Below the pieces are notes generated by a model that did not search any database, was not told the DNA's origin, and saw only the letters and a program-made list of their open reading frames with translations. Of a stretch of DNA of 62,000 nucleotides, positions 36,598-47,077 are shown one piece after another; the stretch's first letter is position 1, and each line of letters begins with the position of its first letter. Source of the DNA: Symbiodinium natans (Eukaryota > Sar > Dinophyceae > Suessiales > Symbiodiniaceae); NCBI GenBank assembly GCA_905221605.1, contig CAJNDS010002730.1:155001-217000 (forward strand). Reading direction: 5' to 3'. A program made the position numbers and the translations under genes.

Positions 36598-36806
36598 AGG
36601 AGGGACCTCTTCAGCCTTGGGAACTAAATGAACCCGATAAGGGGTTATGGTCCATATACCTTAATATGAATTATAGTAGTCAGGGTATGTGACCCCAATT
36701 TTAGGGTTCATGTCCATCTTACGCCCCACATAACCCCTACATATCCCTTTATATAGTCTCTACATACCTAAGTCGCCGCTACTTATAAATTATAAGGGTC
36801 CCTCCT
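36598..36806. mobile_element. TIR element, family 9
   Basis: AGGAGGGACCTC ... GGGTCCCTCCT, 209 bp, AT-rich with TATATA words. A shorter relative at 43344-43460 shares CCCATA/CCCACAYAACCCCTACATA. Confidence 0.75.
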
Positions 36807-36807
36807 A

Positions 36808-36897
36808 AATCCTAGCCCTAAACCCTAAACCCTCTAAACCCTAAACCCTAAACCCTAAACCCTAAACCCTAAACCCTAAACCCTAAACCCCAAACCA
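36808..36897. repeat. Telomeric array (CCCTAAA)n
   Basis: Twelve units after a CCCTAGCC start. Confidence 0.95.
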
Positions 36898-37009
36898 GCC
36901 TGAAGCCCAGAAGTCTCTCACTCTCGGGTTCCCTCCCCCCTCCCGCAAGCTCCCCGAAGTCCCGGAGCATCCTAACCCTGTGTGCCCCCTGAATCCGACA
37001 GGTTGGGTT

Positions 37010-37095
37010 TCGGGTTTAGGGTTTAGGGTTTGGGGTTTAGGGTTTAGGGTTAAGGGGTTCAGGGTCCGGGGGTCAGGGTTCAGGGCTCAGGGGCT
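37010..37095. repeat. Telomeric variants (TTTAGGG, TTTGGGG, TTCAGGG)
   Basis: Decaying array. Confidence 0.88.
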
Positions 37096-37125
37096 TACAC
37101 TCCCAAACCCCCCCAACCCTCTCTC

Positions 37126-37219
37126 TCGGCGACTGCGCCGGCCTGTCGGAGGGGCCCGGTGGTCGAGGACGACGCAGCCAGCCTGAAAGGGAGAAGCACC
37201 GGAGTCATTCGTGAGATTG
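37126..37219 (+). CDS. Candidate exon, unknown
   Basis: Reads SATAPACRRGPVVEDDAASL then KGRSTGVIREI, ending at the left end of a family-8 element. Confidence 0.38.
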
Positions 37220-37358
37220 CTTGGAGGTCCATGGTACTTATGAACCAATTGTCAGTGTACTTATAACTGTACTTATAACCATATTCGGGCACTTAACGGG
37301 CTTATAAGGGGTTATAAGTACAGTTATAATTGGTTAACAAGTACTATGAACCTCCAAG
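37220..37358. mobile_element. TIR element, family 8 (complete copy)
   Basis: CTTGGAGGTCCATGGTACTT ... AAGTACTATGAACCTCCAAG. 139 bp, nearly palindromic throughout (GTTATAAGTACAGTTATAA core). Reference copy for the family. Confidence 0.88.
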
Positions 37359-37379
37359 TGCTGCTCGACTCAGGAGTAG

Positions 37380-37479
37380 CCTAGGAATAAAAAGGGTTGC
37401 CCTTTTTGGTTCAAAGGGGCTTACAAGGGAACCTCAACCGTAAACATAGGGAATAAGGGCATATGCTCTGGGTCCTAGG
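37380..37479 (-). mobile_element. TIR element, family 3
   Basis: - strand: CCTAGGACCCAGAGCATATG ... TTTTTATTCCTAGG, with GGTTCCCT in the middle. The same order of blocks as TTLL intron 16 (TTATTCCC, GGTTCCCT, AAAGGGC), but no telomeric insert. Confidence 0.82.
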
Positions 37480-37764
37480 TTGTACGAGGGCAACCCTTAA
37501 CCCTAAACCCTGGCCTACTTTCAGGTGGTGCTTGGGACCCAAAGACCAGTGAAAAATGAGAGTCCCCTGGCAACTTATGCCGGATTCTTTAGAGGGTATC
37601 TAGGCAACCTTAACGGGGTACTTTGGGGGTCCAGAAACCTACAACCCAAAGATTGAAAGCCCATAAATCTTGGGGTAGTTACATTACATGGTCCGGGCCC
37701 TTAAAACAAGGGGACCACTCCCTTATATCCCGAGTTAAAGGAGGTGAGGGACCATACCAAGGGC

Positions 37765-38065
37765 CCTAAACCCTAAACCCTAAACCCTAAACCCAAAACC
37801 CTAAACCCTAAACCCTAAACCGCCCATATAACTACCCTTAGAATCAACCGCTCAACAAGCCCGAGAGCCCTGATGCCGAAGAACTCCCTGCGAACCAATA
37901 GCTAAAACTTGAACCACCCCCCCCCCCCCTAAAAACCCTAACGCCTTACACCACTTTAACCTCCAACTAAGGCCCAAAAACCCTAAACTTTACACCCTAA
38001 ACCCTAAACCCTAAACCCTCAACCCTCAACCCTAAACCCTAAGCCCTAAACCCTAAACCCTAAAC
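37765..38065. repeat. Telomeric arrays with a poly-C run
   Basis: CCCTAAA runs at 37765-37822 and 37995-38068, poly-C at about 37917-37929. Confidence 0.9.
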
Positions 38066-38070
38066 CCTCT

Positions 38071-38142
38071 GAAGCGCAGCGCAAGGTGCTGACCCGACTT
38101 GTCGTCATAATGCCAAACCTGGAGGAGTCCATCCTCCGGGGC
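38071..38142 (+). CDS. Candidate exon, helical
   Basis: Fills the gap between CCCTAAA and TTTAGGG arrays and reads EAQRKVLTRLVVIMPNLEES then ILRG. Strong protein-like composition. Confidence 0.45.
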
Positions 38143-38144
38143 TC

Positions 38145-38273
38145 AGGGTTCAGGGTTTAGGATTTAGGGTTTAGGGTTTAGGGTTTAGGGCTTAGGGTTT
38201 AGGGCTTGGAGTTTAGGGTTTATATGTGCTTTAGAGTTCAGGGTTTAGGGTTTAAAGTTTAGGGTTTTTGGGT
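38145..38273. repeat. Telomeric array (TTTAGGG)n, degenerate
   Basis: Perfect at left, variants at right. Confidence 0.9.
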
Positions 38274-38408
38274 TCTGCTGCTACTGCATCCGTTGTCCTG
38301 GCTGGCCGACATGAGCGTGTTCGGCAGGCCACCTGCCGTCGCAAAACATCGAGGGGCTTCGGGAAATCGGTCACAAGAGATTGGGATTGGGAATTAATGG
38401 CTTCTAAG
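38274..38408 (+). CDS. Candidate exon, basic
   Basis: Reads SAATASVVLAGRHERVRQAT then CRRKTSRGFGKSVTRDWDWE and LMASK. A second + frame is also open, so the phase is uncertain. Likely in one gene with 38071-38142. Confidence 0.35.
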
Positions 38409-39157
38409 GTTTAAACCCGAAACCCGAAACCCTAAACCCTAAACTCCAAACCCTAAACCCTAAGAGGTGGAGAGTTTGTGTTAAGGGTTGAGGGTGCCAG
38501 GGTTTGAGGCTTTATCCCAAATCCTAGGAATCCCTATGGCAAACTTCGGACCTGGGATGCAAAGAAGCCCAAAGCAGGGTGGGGGGGGGGAGCTCATACT
38601 TGAAGGTTCATGTGACTTATGGGTAGGGCTTAGGTTTAGGGTTCGGGGTTTAGGGCTTAGGGTTTAGGGTTGAGGGTTGAAGGTTGAGGGTTTAGGCTTG
38701 AGGGTCTAGGGCTACCCCCGTAAAGGTTTCTGATCCATGTGCCCCGCAAGGGCTTACTGTAGCTTCGGGCTCGTGATCCATACACCCGAATGTATAAGGC
38801 TAGAGGCCTAAGTCCTAAAACCCTAAACCCTAAACCCCTAAATCCAGCACCCCAAAACCGTGAACCCGAAACGCCAACATCTCGAACCCCTAAGCCCTAC
38901 ACCCCAAACCCTCCATCCAGCCAACCCGACACCCTGAATCCTAGACCCAAAACGCCCCAACCCCAAAGACCCAAGCAATGAGCTCCCCCGGGTTTAGGGC
39001 TTAAACACACTAAACCCTACACCCTAAACCCTAAACCCTAAACCCTAAAGCCTAAACCCTAAACCCCCAAAGCCTTTGGGTTCAGTAGCCACCACGGGCC
39101 TTGACTGGAGGGAGGCTTCCACTCTAGGGAAACCACAGCCTCACAGAAGTTTTAATG

Positions 39158-39378
39158 GGTTTAGGGTTTAGGGTTTAGGGTTTAGGGTTTAGGGTTTAGG
39201 GTTTAATTTCAGGTGTAGGGTTTTTAGGGCAAGGGCTTAGGGCTTAGGGCTTAGGGCTTAGGGCTTAGGGCTTAGGGCTTAGGGCTTAGGGTTTAGGGTT
39301 TAGGGCTTAGGGCGTAGGGCTTAGGGCTTAGGGCTTAGGGTTTAGGGTTTAGGGTTTAGGATTTAGGGTTTAGGGTTA
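39158..39378. repeat. Telomeric arrays TTTAGGG and CTTAGGG
   Basis: TTTAGGG run at 39158-39213, then ~20 units alternating CTTAGGG and TTTAGGG from 39230. The CTTAGGG block looks like local expansion of one variant. Confidence 0.93.
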
Positions 39379-40639
39379 CTTTCGCAGCTCGGGGGCCCGA
39401 AAAGAGTAGGTAGGGAAAACACGATGGCTAGGATTTTACTTGTGGCATCCCCAAGAGGAGACTGTCACTGACCCAGTATATGAACCCCACCCCATACAAG
39501 ATTCAGGAAGTACCTGTTCCGGGTCGAAGAATATATAAAAAGAAACTCGTAACCCAAGAAGAAACCACAATTGGCAGGGAATCCCCTTACGAAAGCCTTG
39601 TATATGGAGCTTCCTGAACCCCAAAACCCCTGAAACCTCAGCCGCAAAGGCCCGTAAAGCCCTAAAGCCCTACATCTGCCCCCCCCCCCCCCCCCCCAGT
39701 TGAATTAGGGTTCGTGATTAGGGCACAAGGTTAGGGACCCTGAGCCCTAGACCCTTTGCGCCTTGGCCCCTGCAAATTTACGGGACGCGGGGTGTTCTAA
39801 GTTCGGACAGTGGGGCTTCCATGGGTTTAAAAAGCGTTTAGGATTTAGGGTTAAGATGTGCTCTACGTGAACTACTCTTAGTAATGGTAGCCAGGTTAAT
39901 AAAAACTTGGCAGGTTTGGGTTTAGGGGTTAGGGTTTAGGGTTTAGGGTTGCATCTGCAGGAGGGCTTGGGAGGATCTAGGGGGACCTCCTCAATAACCC
40001 CGTAGAGACACCACGCATGACACCAGCCAAGCCTTGCTGTGCGGCCGAATGCTGACCTCAAGATCGTACTCTTGACTTCGAGGGGTATACACGGCGGAGG
40101 ATCCCTTATGTTAAGGGTTAACGGGTGTAGGCGTAGGGTTTAGGGCTTACATGTCCCCAAAACCGAAACTACTAAAGATGCCCTAAACTACAATAACCAA
40201 AAGACCCCACTTCTCGAACACTAACTCAAGCCCGAAACCCTTACTCCCCTAAACCCTGCACCCTACTTCTTCCCTACACCCCCAAGCACCTCCGCACACC
40301 GCAACCTCTGAACCCGAAGCCCCTCCTCTAGACCCCTAAACCCCCAGAAGACCCCTGAACCCAGATGCACTCTGAACCCTCAATCCTGAACCCTTAACCC
40401 CCTGAACCCTGAACCCCCTGAATTCTAAACCCCATAAACCCTAACCTTGTGATGCGGCTTAGAGCTACTTCTAAGGTTTGGCTACATGATTTATTTTTCG
40501 AGAAGAAACCGAATCGATTTTTTTATAAAATGCGAAACATGACACCGAAAAAGCACAAAAAAAAGATGGGTTCACAAAAGGTGGCTAGCCAAAAAGGAGG
40601 AAAAAAGCGGAAAAAATGGGTTCAGAAAAGGGGATACAA

Positions 40640-40765
40640 TTGTTTCGTTTTGCTTTTTTCGCCGCATTATCGTTTTTGGGGTCGCCTTTTATTCGCTTTT
40701 GTTTCGCTTTTTTCGCTTTTTCCTAGGCAAAAAAGCGAAAATAAAGCGAACCAAAAAGCGACCCC
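40640..40765. repeat. AT-rich imperfect inverted repeat
   Basis: GGGGTCGCCTTTTATTCGCT... near 40678 pairs with ...AAAGCGAACCAAAAAGCGACCCC ending near 40765, around the centre TTCCTAGGCAA. The 125-codon Lys-rich ORF across it (40449-40826) is a product of AAAA/CG-rich repeats. Confidence 0.75.
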
Positions 40766-41117
40766 AGCAGCCACAAACAACGAACAAAAAACAAAACAAA
40801 AGCAAAAAATTTTCTCGTTTTTTTAGAGTCATTTTTCTGTTTTTTTCAAGGTCGTTTTTTGTCATTGTTTTTGCATATTTTGAGTAGTTGGCTTTTTTCG
40901 CTTTTTGGAATACATTTTATTCGCATTGTTTTCGGAGATAAATCATCTCCAGGATTTCATAGAAGCAGCTAACAAGCCCCGCCACAACCCTAACCCTGAA
41001 CTCTAACCCTAAACCAAAACCCAAACCCCTCACCCTAAACCCCCTACCCGCTGAGCACAAAACCCCCTAAACCCTAAACGCGAAACCCTGAACCCTAAAC
41101 CCTAAACCCTAAACCCA

Positions 41118-41195
41118 ACTGCTCTTCCAAAGAGCCATCGGAGTCCATGGCGCTGTCATCGCCGAGTCGCCACCGGAGGCAGCCTCCCACAGTGT
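41118..41195 (-). CDS. Candidate exon, acidic
   Basis: The - strand reads LGDDSAMDSDGSLEEQL between telomeric arrays. Confidence 0.3.
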
Positions 41196-41204
41196 TGGGC
41201 GTTT

Positions 41205-41320
41205 AGTTTAGGGTTTAGGATTTAGGATTTAAGATTTAGGGTTTAGGGTTTAGGGTTAGGGTTTAGGGTTTAGAGTTTAGGGTTTAGGGTTTAGGGTTTA
41301 GGATTTAGGGTTTAGGGTCC
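41205..41320. repeat. Telomeric array (TTTAGGG/TTTAGGA)n
   Basis: About 15 units with variants. Confidence 0.92.
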
Positions 41321-41711
41321 TTATCAGTAGGCTTACAAGTACCCCAAGTAAGGTTGTAACCATAATGTTACCCTAGCTATTTACAAGTTCCTAACAAACC
41401 TCCTTGCTCTAGAAGGGCCTCCTTTGGAAGAAGAAGCTTCTTTAGTGTGGCCGGCTGATTCTTCGAAGATCATGAACTGTACATACATCCAAATCAAATG
41501 CCACTTGATCCACAAATAGAAAAAGACTCGGGTTTTGAATGAAGCTAAGGCCGTGGGAGTTCTGATCGGGAATGATTGGGAGGAGGGCTCCTGAACCTAG
41601 CGCAAACCTCCACTTTGAACCCTAAGCCCTAAACCCTAGACCCTACAAAACCCTGGACCCTACACCTTAAACCAAAAACCCTTAATCCTAAACCCTAAAC
41701 CCTAAACCCAC

Positions 41712-41825
41712 AGGCGATCTCGAGGTACAGGAGACCCTATACGACCCATGGCCACCTTGATGAGGGACGTCGCGAGCGGCCACGCAAGCTGAAACACCGC
41801 AATGCCTTGGAGAACTGCCGCAGTC
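41712..41825 (-). CDS. Candidate exon, possible membrane segment
   Basis: After CCATAAG|G the - strand reads TAAVLQGIAVFQLAWPLATS then LIKVAMGRI, hydrophobic enough for one transmembrane helix. Part of the - strand run of exons at 41-46.8 kb. Confidence 0.42.
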
Positions 41826-42474
41826 CTTATGGTATGTAGGGTTTAGGGTTTAGGGTTTAGGGTTTAGGGTGTAGGGTGTCAGGTTTAGGGTTCAGGGCTA
41901 GTTAAATGCCTACCTCCCCCAGCCTTTGTCCCCACAAAAAGAAATCGGCATCACTGGCTTACATGCCCTACATATGTGCTAAACCCTAAGCCCTATACCC
42001 TAAACCCTTAACCCCAAACCCCAAACCCTGAGGGCGGGGAAAGGCGAAGGCTAGGGGGGGGGATCTGACTCCTACCCGCCCGTGACCCTTGGCGGTGTAG
42101 ACCTTGGAAGTTCAGGCGTGTAAGTAACAACAGGTTCAAGATTCTCAGATAGAGGACTGAACCTTGTTCTAAGGCGTCTATACATTAAAAAGTGTAGACA
42201 GGTTGTGGAAGTACCATACGTGCGGCATATGGGAGAAGGCAAGCACCCCAAGAACTGTCCTAGAGATATAGGCTTTAAGACTTGTGGGGTCCAGGATGCT
42301 CACCAACACTCTTCCTCTGGAATTTGGGGGATCGACTTCCGCGTCGGTAGGCCCTGAGAGCTTTTGACTGCGAGCCCAAGGAGGGGTTTAGGGGTTTAGG
42401 GTTCAGGGTTTAGGACTTTTAGGGTTTAGGGTTTAGGGTTTATGGTCAGAACCTTCCAACCCCCAGAAAGAACC

Positions 42475-42567
42475 CTGAGGCCGAATCAAGAATGGTTCAG
42501 AGTGATTGATTGTCTTGATTGTCATCGCAGAGCCGGCCAAACCGCCGTACGGCTTGCCATACCTAAC
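42475..42567 (-). CDS. Candidate exon, unknown
   Basis: After GAACTAG|G the - strand reads RYGKPYGGLAGSAMTIKTIN then HSEPFLIRPQGS, well composed with no stop. Splices in frame to MEA at 42671-42679. The low boundary is approximate. A 75-codon + strand ORF across it is the antisense shadow. Confidence 0.5.
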
Positions 42568-42670
42568 CTAGTTCATGGTTGGGATAGTATTAAATTTTTT
42601 AAATTATATTCCTTATTGGGTTTAAGTACCCTTAAAGATGTAAAATGTTACCCAACTACGACAAAGTAAC
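42568..42670 (-). mobile_element. Family-6 introner with perfect TSD (GT-AG)
   Basis: TSD GTTA on both sides. Left CTTTGTCGTAGTTGGGTAAC, right TATCCCAACCATGAACTAG. The body GTAACATTTTACATCTTTAA ... AAACCCAATAAGGAA matches TTLL intron 8. Confidence 0.82.
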
Positions 42671-43008
42671 GGCCTCCATCCTATCCTACCCAGCGACCTG
42701 ACGGTCGTACCAGAACCGTACACCAAGCTCAACTCGCTCGAGCCTGAACCCGCAGACCCATACTCTGAAACGCCAACCTCTAAGCGGTTTTGGGCGTGCA
42801 GAGATGATTAGGTTTTAGGGTTTGGTTGCAGGGTTTCGGAGGGTGTAGAGGGTTCATAGGGTCGTGCGGGGGGTAGAGAGACGTTTTTCCTCTGGACTGT
42901 ACTTGGAAGGGTTCTAGGCCCTAAGCCCTAAGCCCGCAGCCCTGGGCCCTAAACCCCTAAACTCTAAACCCCCCAAACCCCAAATCCCCTAAACCCTAAA
43001 CCCTTCGC

Positions 43009-43100
43009 CCTCAAACCATAGAATGCCCAGACGCTGCCCTTGGCTGTGCCACAGGCAAGCCTCTTGACTCTCAAGCGTTTGGGGCCACGTTCTAGGCTCT
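43009..43100 (-). CDS. Candidate exon
   Basis: The - strand reads TWPQTLESQEACLWHSQGQR then LGILWFEG. Confidence 0.33.
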
Positions 43101-43343
43101 TAAGGACAAAAGGGGGTCTGGGTGTAGTGCTTAGGGCGCAGGGTCCTGGGCTTAGGGCTGAGGAGGTCCCAAAATGAGAAATTCACAGGCTTCGGTTGCT
43201 CCCTCAGGCTAAAGTTTCCTAGATACCTCCCAACGTTTAGGGTCAAACCCTAATCCCTGAACCCCATAAAAGTTATAGGGCCTCTTTGACCCCTCCCCCA
43301 GGGACCTTATGGCCTCATGACCTTGCGAGGCTTCGGATTTATG

Positions 43344-43460
43344 AGAAGGGACCTCCTAGAAGGGATCCTTGATCTGATTACCCCATACAACCCCTACATA
43401 GCATGTCTTGTAGAGTCCCTATATATCCAACCCAAGGTCCCATATAAGGGCCCCTCCTTT
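43344..43460. mobile_element. TIR element, family 9 (short copy)
   Basis: AGAAGGGACCTCC ... AAGGGCCCCTCCTTTT. Shares ATACAACCCCTACATA and TATATATCCAACCC-type words with 36598-36806. Confidence 0.65.
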
Positions 43461-43604
43461 TCGACCCCCCAAATGTCGGGTTTGGGGCTGAGATGAGTGT
43501 TGGTCAAGGCCGAGGTACCCTAAACATCTAAAGGGGCCTTGGGTTTAGGGCTAAGGGTTTAGGGTGTTAGGGTGTAGGGGTTGAGGGTTGAGGGTTGAGG
43601 GGTT

Positions 43605-43775
43605 GAGGGCTTGCAGCACGGGGTAGAGGGGAGGAGGGGAGTGAGTCTAAATGAGCTCCTTTCATAGCCTTTTCCGCTAGGATTCCTTGAGAAGTACTCC
43701 GCCCTTCCACCAAACGCACGGAACCTTGGGAAGAAAGAAGCCCAACCGCTTGGAACGAGAAAACCTCTAGCCCTA
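43605..43775 (-). CDS. Candidate exon
   Basis: The - strand reads FSFQAVGLLSSQGSVRLVEG then RSTSQGILAEKAMKGAHLDS, followed by LPSSPLPRAAS before repeat-derived Pro-rich sequence. Confidence 0.38.
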
Positions 43776-43816
43776 ACATGTGGTGAGCTTATGGTGCAGG
43801 GTGGGCTTCAGTCTCG

Positions 43817-43888
43817 CGATGCCTTGAATGGAGCTCTGTCAGCGCTTCTGAACTCGTCTGAGCACAGAGTCAAACCGGCACTCCCTGA
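43817..43888 (-). CDS. Weak candidate exon
   Basis: The - strand reads GSAGLTLCSDEFRSADRAPF then KASRD. Confidence 0.25.
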
Positions 43889-43980
43889 ACCCTAAACCCT
43901 AAACCCCAAACCCTAAACCCTAACCTTAAACCCTAAGACCCTAAACCCTAAACCCTAAACCCTAAGCCCTAAGCCCTAAG
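43885..43980. repeat. Telomeric array (CCCTAAA)n with CCCTAAG
   Basis: About 13 units. Confidence 0.92.
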
Positions 43981-43984
43981 CTCC

Positions 43985-44118
43985 AAGGCCGGCTCCACAG
44001 AATCCGGGACACGCCGTGGAGGAGCCGTTTGCGGGGGGCCTACCGCCGTCCACCTCCAATCGCATGGGATGGCCTCAGCTGGCAAGCAACTCGCCTTCTG
44101 GGAGGTCGCCTCTGGAGA
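43985..44118 (-). CDS. Candidate exon
   Basis: A GC-rich island between telomeric arrays. The - strand reads PEATSQKASCLPAEAIPCDW then RWTAVGPPQTAPPRRV. Confidence 0.3.
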
Positions 44119-44119
44119 A

Positions 44120-44205
44120 CCTAAACCCTAAACCCTAAACCCAAAACCCTAAACCCTAAACCAACCCTGAACCCTGAACCCTAAACCCTAAACCCGAAAC
44201 CTCGT
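44120..44205. repeat. Telomeric repeats (CCCTAAA)n, irregular
   Basis: Includes CCCAAAA and CCCTGAA variants. Confidence 0.88.
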
Positions 44206-44402
44206 AGGATTTCGAGATTTTATCTACGGGAACCCTGGGAGGGGTGGGGGGGGGGGGGGGGGCGGGAGTTGTTCAGGGTAGGATGTGACCTAAATACAAG
44301 GCACCGAGGCAAATTGAAAAAAAAAAACAAAAAAGTATCAGAAATTAGGGAAGCTTCCACATCTGAAGCCCGAAGCCCTAAACACCAATCCCTCAAAGCT
44401 AG

Positions 44403-44466
44403 GTTTAGGGTTTAGGGTTTAGGGTTTTCGGTTTAGGGCTTAGGGCTTAGGGCTTAGGGTTTAGGG
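44403..44466. repeat. Telomeric repeats (TTTAGGG/CTTAGGG)n
   Basis: About nine units. Confidence 0.9.
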
Positions 44467-44487
44467 CCCAAACCCCAAACCCCCAAA

Positions 44488-44576
44488 CCATACCGGCCTC
44501 CAGCTTGCCTCGCAAGTGGCGCTCGGGGACGACAAAGACCTTTTCGAGTTTGGCCCTTTTGTACAACCCCTCTGAA
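44488..44576 (-). CDS. Candidate exon, basic
   Basis: The - strand reads EGLYKRAKLEKVFVVPERHL then RGKLEAGM. One of the most protein-like short exons here. Confidence 0.48.
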
Positions 44577-45059
44577 GAGGGTTTAGGGTTTAGGGTTTAG
44601 GGTATAGGGTTTAGGGCTTTGGGTAAGTTAGATCCTCTTAAACCCAATAAAATGTCACAACATCGTGCCTCGACACGATGTAAAGGGCCGGGGTGCGGTA
44701 ACTCAACCCTAAACCCTGAACCCTAAACCATAAACCCTCAGCAAACCCTAAGCCGCACAACTCAAGGCACCACCGGACTTGCTGGCGTGCTCAAGGTTTT
44801 GGCCTTTCCTAGACACCCGAAACGCTGTTCCTTTCCTTGTTTCTGAACCCTACACCCGAAACCCAAAGGGTGATACCTGTCACTTTCTTGCTCTGACTGA
44901 GTACCTCACCAAAAACTAGGGGGGAGACCCTGAACTCTCATCCCGCAGCTCTAGCCCGGGTAGGGCCAAGGGCTAAGGGCCAAGGGCTAAGGGTTAAGTG
45001 TTAATTAAGGGTTTAGGTTCTAGGGTTTAGGCTGTAGGGTTCAGGGGGGCTTCCAGCGC

Positions 45060-45150
45060 ATCCCTGGGATTGATGCCAGATTGACATCGCGGAGACGCCA
45101 CCGTCCAGGGCATCTGCCTCAGTCGCAGTGGCGGGCAGACAGGTATTTTC
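45060..45150 (-). CDS. Candidate exon
   Basis: The - strand reads TCLPATATEADALDGGVSAM then SIWHQSQGCAGS. Confidence 0.35.
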
Positions 45151-45276
45151 TAGCAAACCCTAAACCCTAACCCTAAACCCTAAATAACCCGAAACCCTAA
45201 CAGACCCTAAACCCTAAACCCTAAGCCCTAAACCCCGAGCCCCTAAGCTGATGGTTTAGGGTTTAGGGTTTCAAGT

Positions 45277-45389
45277 ATGGGCCCTTACTTTGGGTGCCTG
45301 GTTAAATAACCCTGAATTACACTACAGCATGTGGCGCCAATACTTCGGATCCCTATACACAGGCGTATAGGACCATACTAAGGGCCCAT
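45277..45389. mobile_element. TIR element, family 10
   Basis: ATGGGCCCTTA at 45277-45287 and its exact complement TAAGGGCCCAT at 45379-45389. 113 bp, non-coding. Confidence 0.78.
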
Positions 45390-45402
45390 GGTTCCAACCT
45401 GA

Positions 45403-45523
45403 GCCCTAAACCCTAAACCCTAAACCCTAAACCCTAAACCCTAAACCCTAAACCCTAAACCCTAAACCCTAAACCCTAAACCCTAAACCCTAAACCCTAA
45501 ACCCTAAACCCTAAACCCTAACA
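45403..45523. repeat. Telomeric array (CCCTAAA)n, 17 units
   Basis: Among the longest uninterrupted perfect arrays here. Confidence 0.97.
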
Positions 45524-45589
45524 GCAGTCGAGCCTCCAGGGTTGAGGGCTTCGGGTTGAAGGCTTGGGGGTTTGGGCTTAGGGTTAGGG

Positions 45590-45835
45590 AACCCCACGCC
45601 CTACACCCCAACCCCAAACCCCTAAACCTCTAAACCCTAAACCCGGAACTTCTAAACCCCTAAACCCCTAAACCCTGAACCCTTAGACCCTCAACCCCTA
45701 GCCCCCAAACTAAACCCCTAAACCAAAACCTGAACCCCGAAACCCCCAACCCCGCAACCCTAAACCCCTTAACCTTCAACCACTAAACCCCAAACCCCTA
45801 CACCCTAAACCCCGAACCCCCAAGCTCCTAAACCC
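45590..45835. repeat. Highly degenerate telomeric DNA (CCCTAAAC-like)
   Basis: CCCTAAACC/CCCCAAACC words with frequent changes, apparently an old array. Confidence 0.8.
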
Positions 45836-46059
45836 AAAAGATTAGGGTTGAGGGGCGGCCTGTGTTTGATGCACTTGACACTTTAGGGTTTAGGCTTGAG
45901 GTTAAGGCTCAGGATTTAGGGTTTAGGGTTTAGGCTTGGGGTTGAGAAGGCTTAGGGTTTAGGGACGAGTTCAGTGGAATGCTGAGTCTGAAAACCTAAA
46001 TCGAACGGCAGGAGACCTACACTCTGGAGTAAGGTACCTCAACCCATGGTACCTAATTT

Positions 46060-46280
46060 TAGAGTTTAGGGTTTAGGGTTAGGTTTCCGGGTTTAGGGTT
46101 TAGGGTTTAGGGTTTAGGGTTTAGGGGCCTGTTGAATGGGTTGGCATATGACTCTTTGATGAGAACCGGTCTTTTGGGGCTTTCGTCTATCGCTCGAAGG
46201 ATCATGATGGGTTGGGGTTAGGGTTTAGGGTTTAAGGTTTAGGGTTTAGGGTTTAGGGTTTAGGGTTTAGGGTTTAGGGC
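46060..46280. repeat. Two telomeric arrays (TTTAGGG)n
   Basis: Runs at 46060-46125 and 46213-46280. Confidence 0.93.
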
Positions 46281-46452
46281 TGTATTTGCTAATTATCCGG
46301 GCTCCTGCATTCGACCCAACATGTCTTGTTCCTTGTTTGTCGGGTCCTAACTGCGAATCGAAAAGATTGTAGAAACAAGAAGATGAGATGCCCATTCCCT
46401 GAAAAAGACTCCTACAGGACCTGAGCTCCTCGAAGCCTCTGAACCCAAATTC

Positions 46453-46668
46453 CTAATTGCGGTTAAGGACAAACGCGCTGGAGTACGGCTGAAACACCCT
46501 TGACAGGTTGTTTATGCCTGTCTGTTGGAGGCACGACTGCCCTGTGGATTCTTGAGTCTCAGCACCGGCACCGGCAAGAGAGGCTGGCCCAACACCGCCG
46601 CTTGGCTGGAAGCCCTTGTCCTTTGTGGCCTGCCCGGCGAACGTTGGCATCAGCTGGGCCGGATCCAT
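46453..46668 (-). CDS. Candidate exon, possibly first of the - strand run
   Basis: After TTTTTTTGCAG (a textbook 3' splice tract) the - strand reads MDPAQLMPTFAGQATKDKGF, then QPSGGVGPASLAGAGAETQE. It continues through LQQTGINNLSRVFQ. Competing + strand ORFs are more repetitive. Function unknown. Confidence 0.42.
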   Translation of the reverse strand: MDPAQLMPTFAGQATKDKGFQPSGGVGPASLAGAGAETQESTGQSCLQQTGINNLSRVFQPYSSAFVLNRN

Positions 46669-46965
46669 TTTCTGCAAAAAAACCGAGGCAGAACCGACAA
46701 CGGCCGTTGGCGAAGATGCCTCTCACGTTGCTTGGGTGGAACATGCTGTCCACGTCGCGCCTTACGACACGGTGCCGTGGGCATTGTACAGCGCGGACTT
46801 AAGGTTTAGGGTTTAGGGCGAAACCCTACACTCCAAACCCTGGATTTGCCCGAACCCCAAGAAGCCCTCGGCACCACTGAGCTTCGAGCCGTGCAGGCGC
46901 CTCTGCACTGGAGCTGCGAAGGGGCCCCTTCTGGCGGTGGGCTTTCTCGGACTGATGCGTAGATA

Positions 46966-47030
46966 CATATACATATATATATATATGTATAAGGACATAT
47001 AAAGAGAGATATATATATATATATATATGT
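46966..47030. repeat. TA microsatellites
   Basis: Two (TA)n runs separated by ~25 bp. Confidence 0.9.
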
Positions 47031-47077
47031 GAGAGAGCCCTTTCGGGTCTATTTTGCGTATCCTCTTGCTTGCCTTC

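Noticed and set aside
40449-40826. 125-codon Lys-rich ORF
   Set aside because: AAAA/CGAAAA-rich inverted-repeat DNA with no coding signature.
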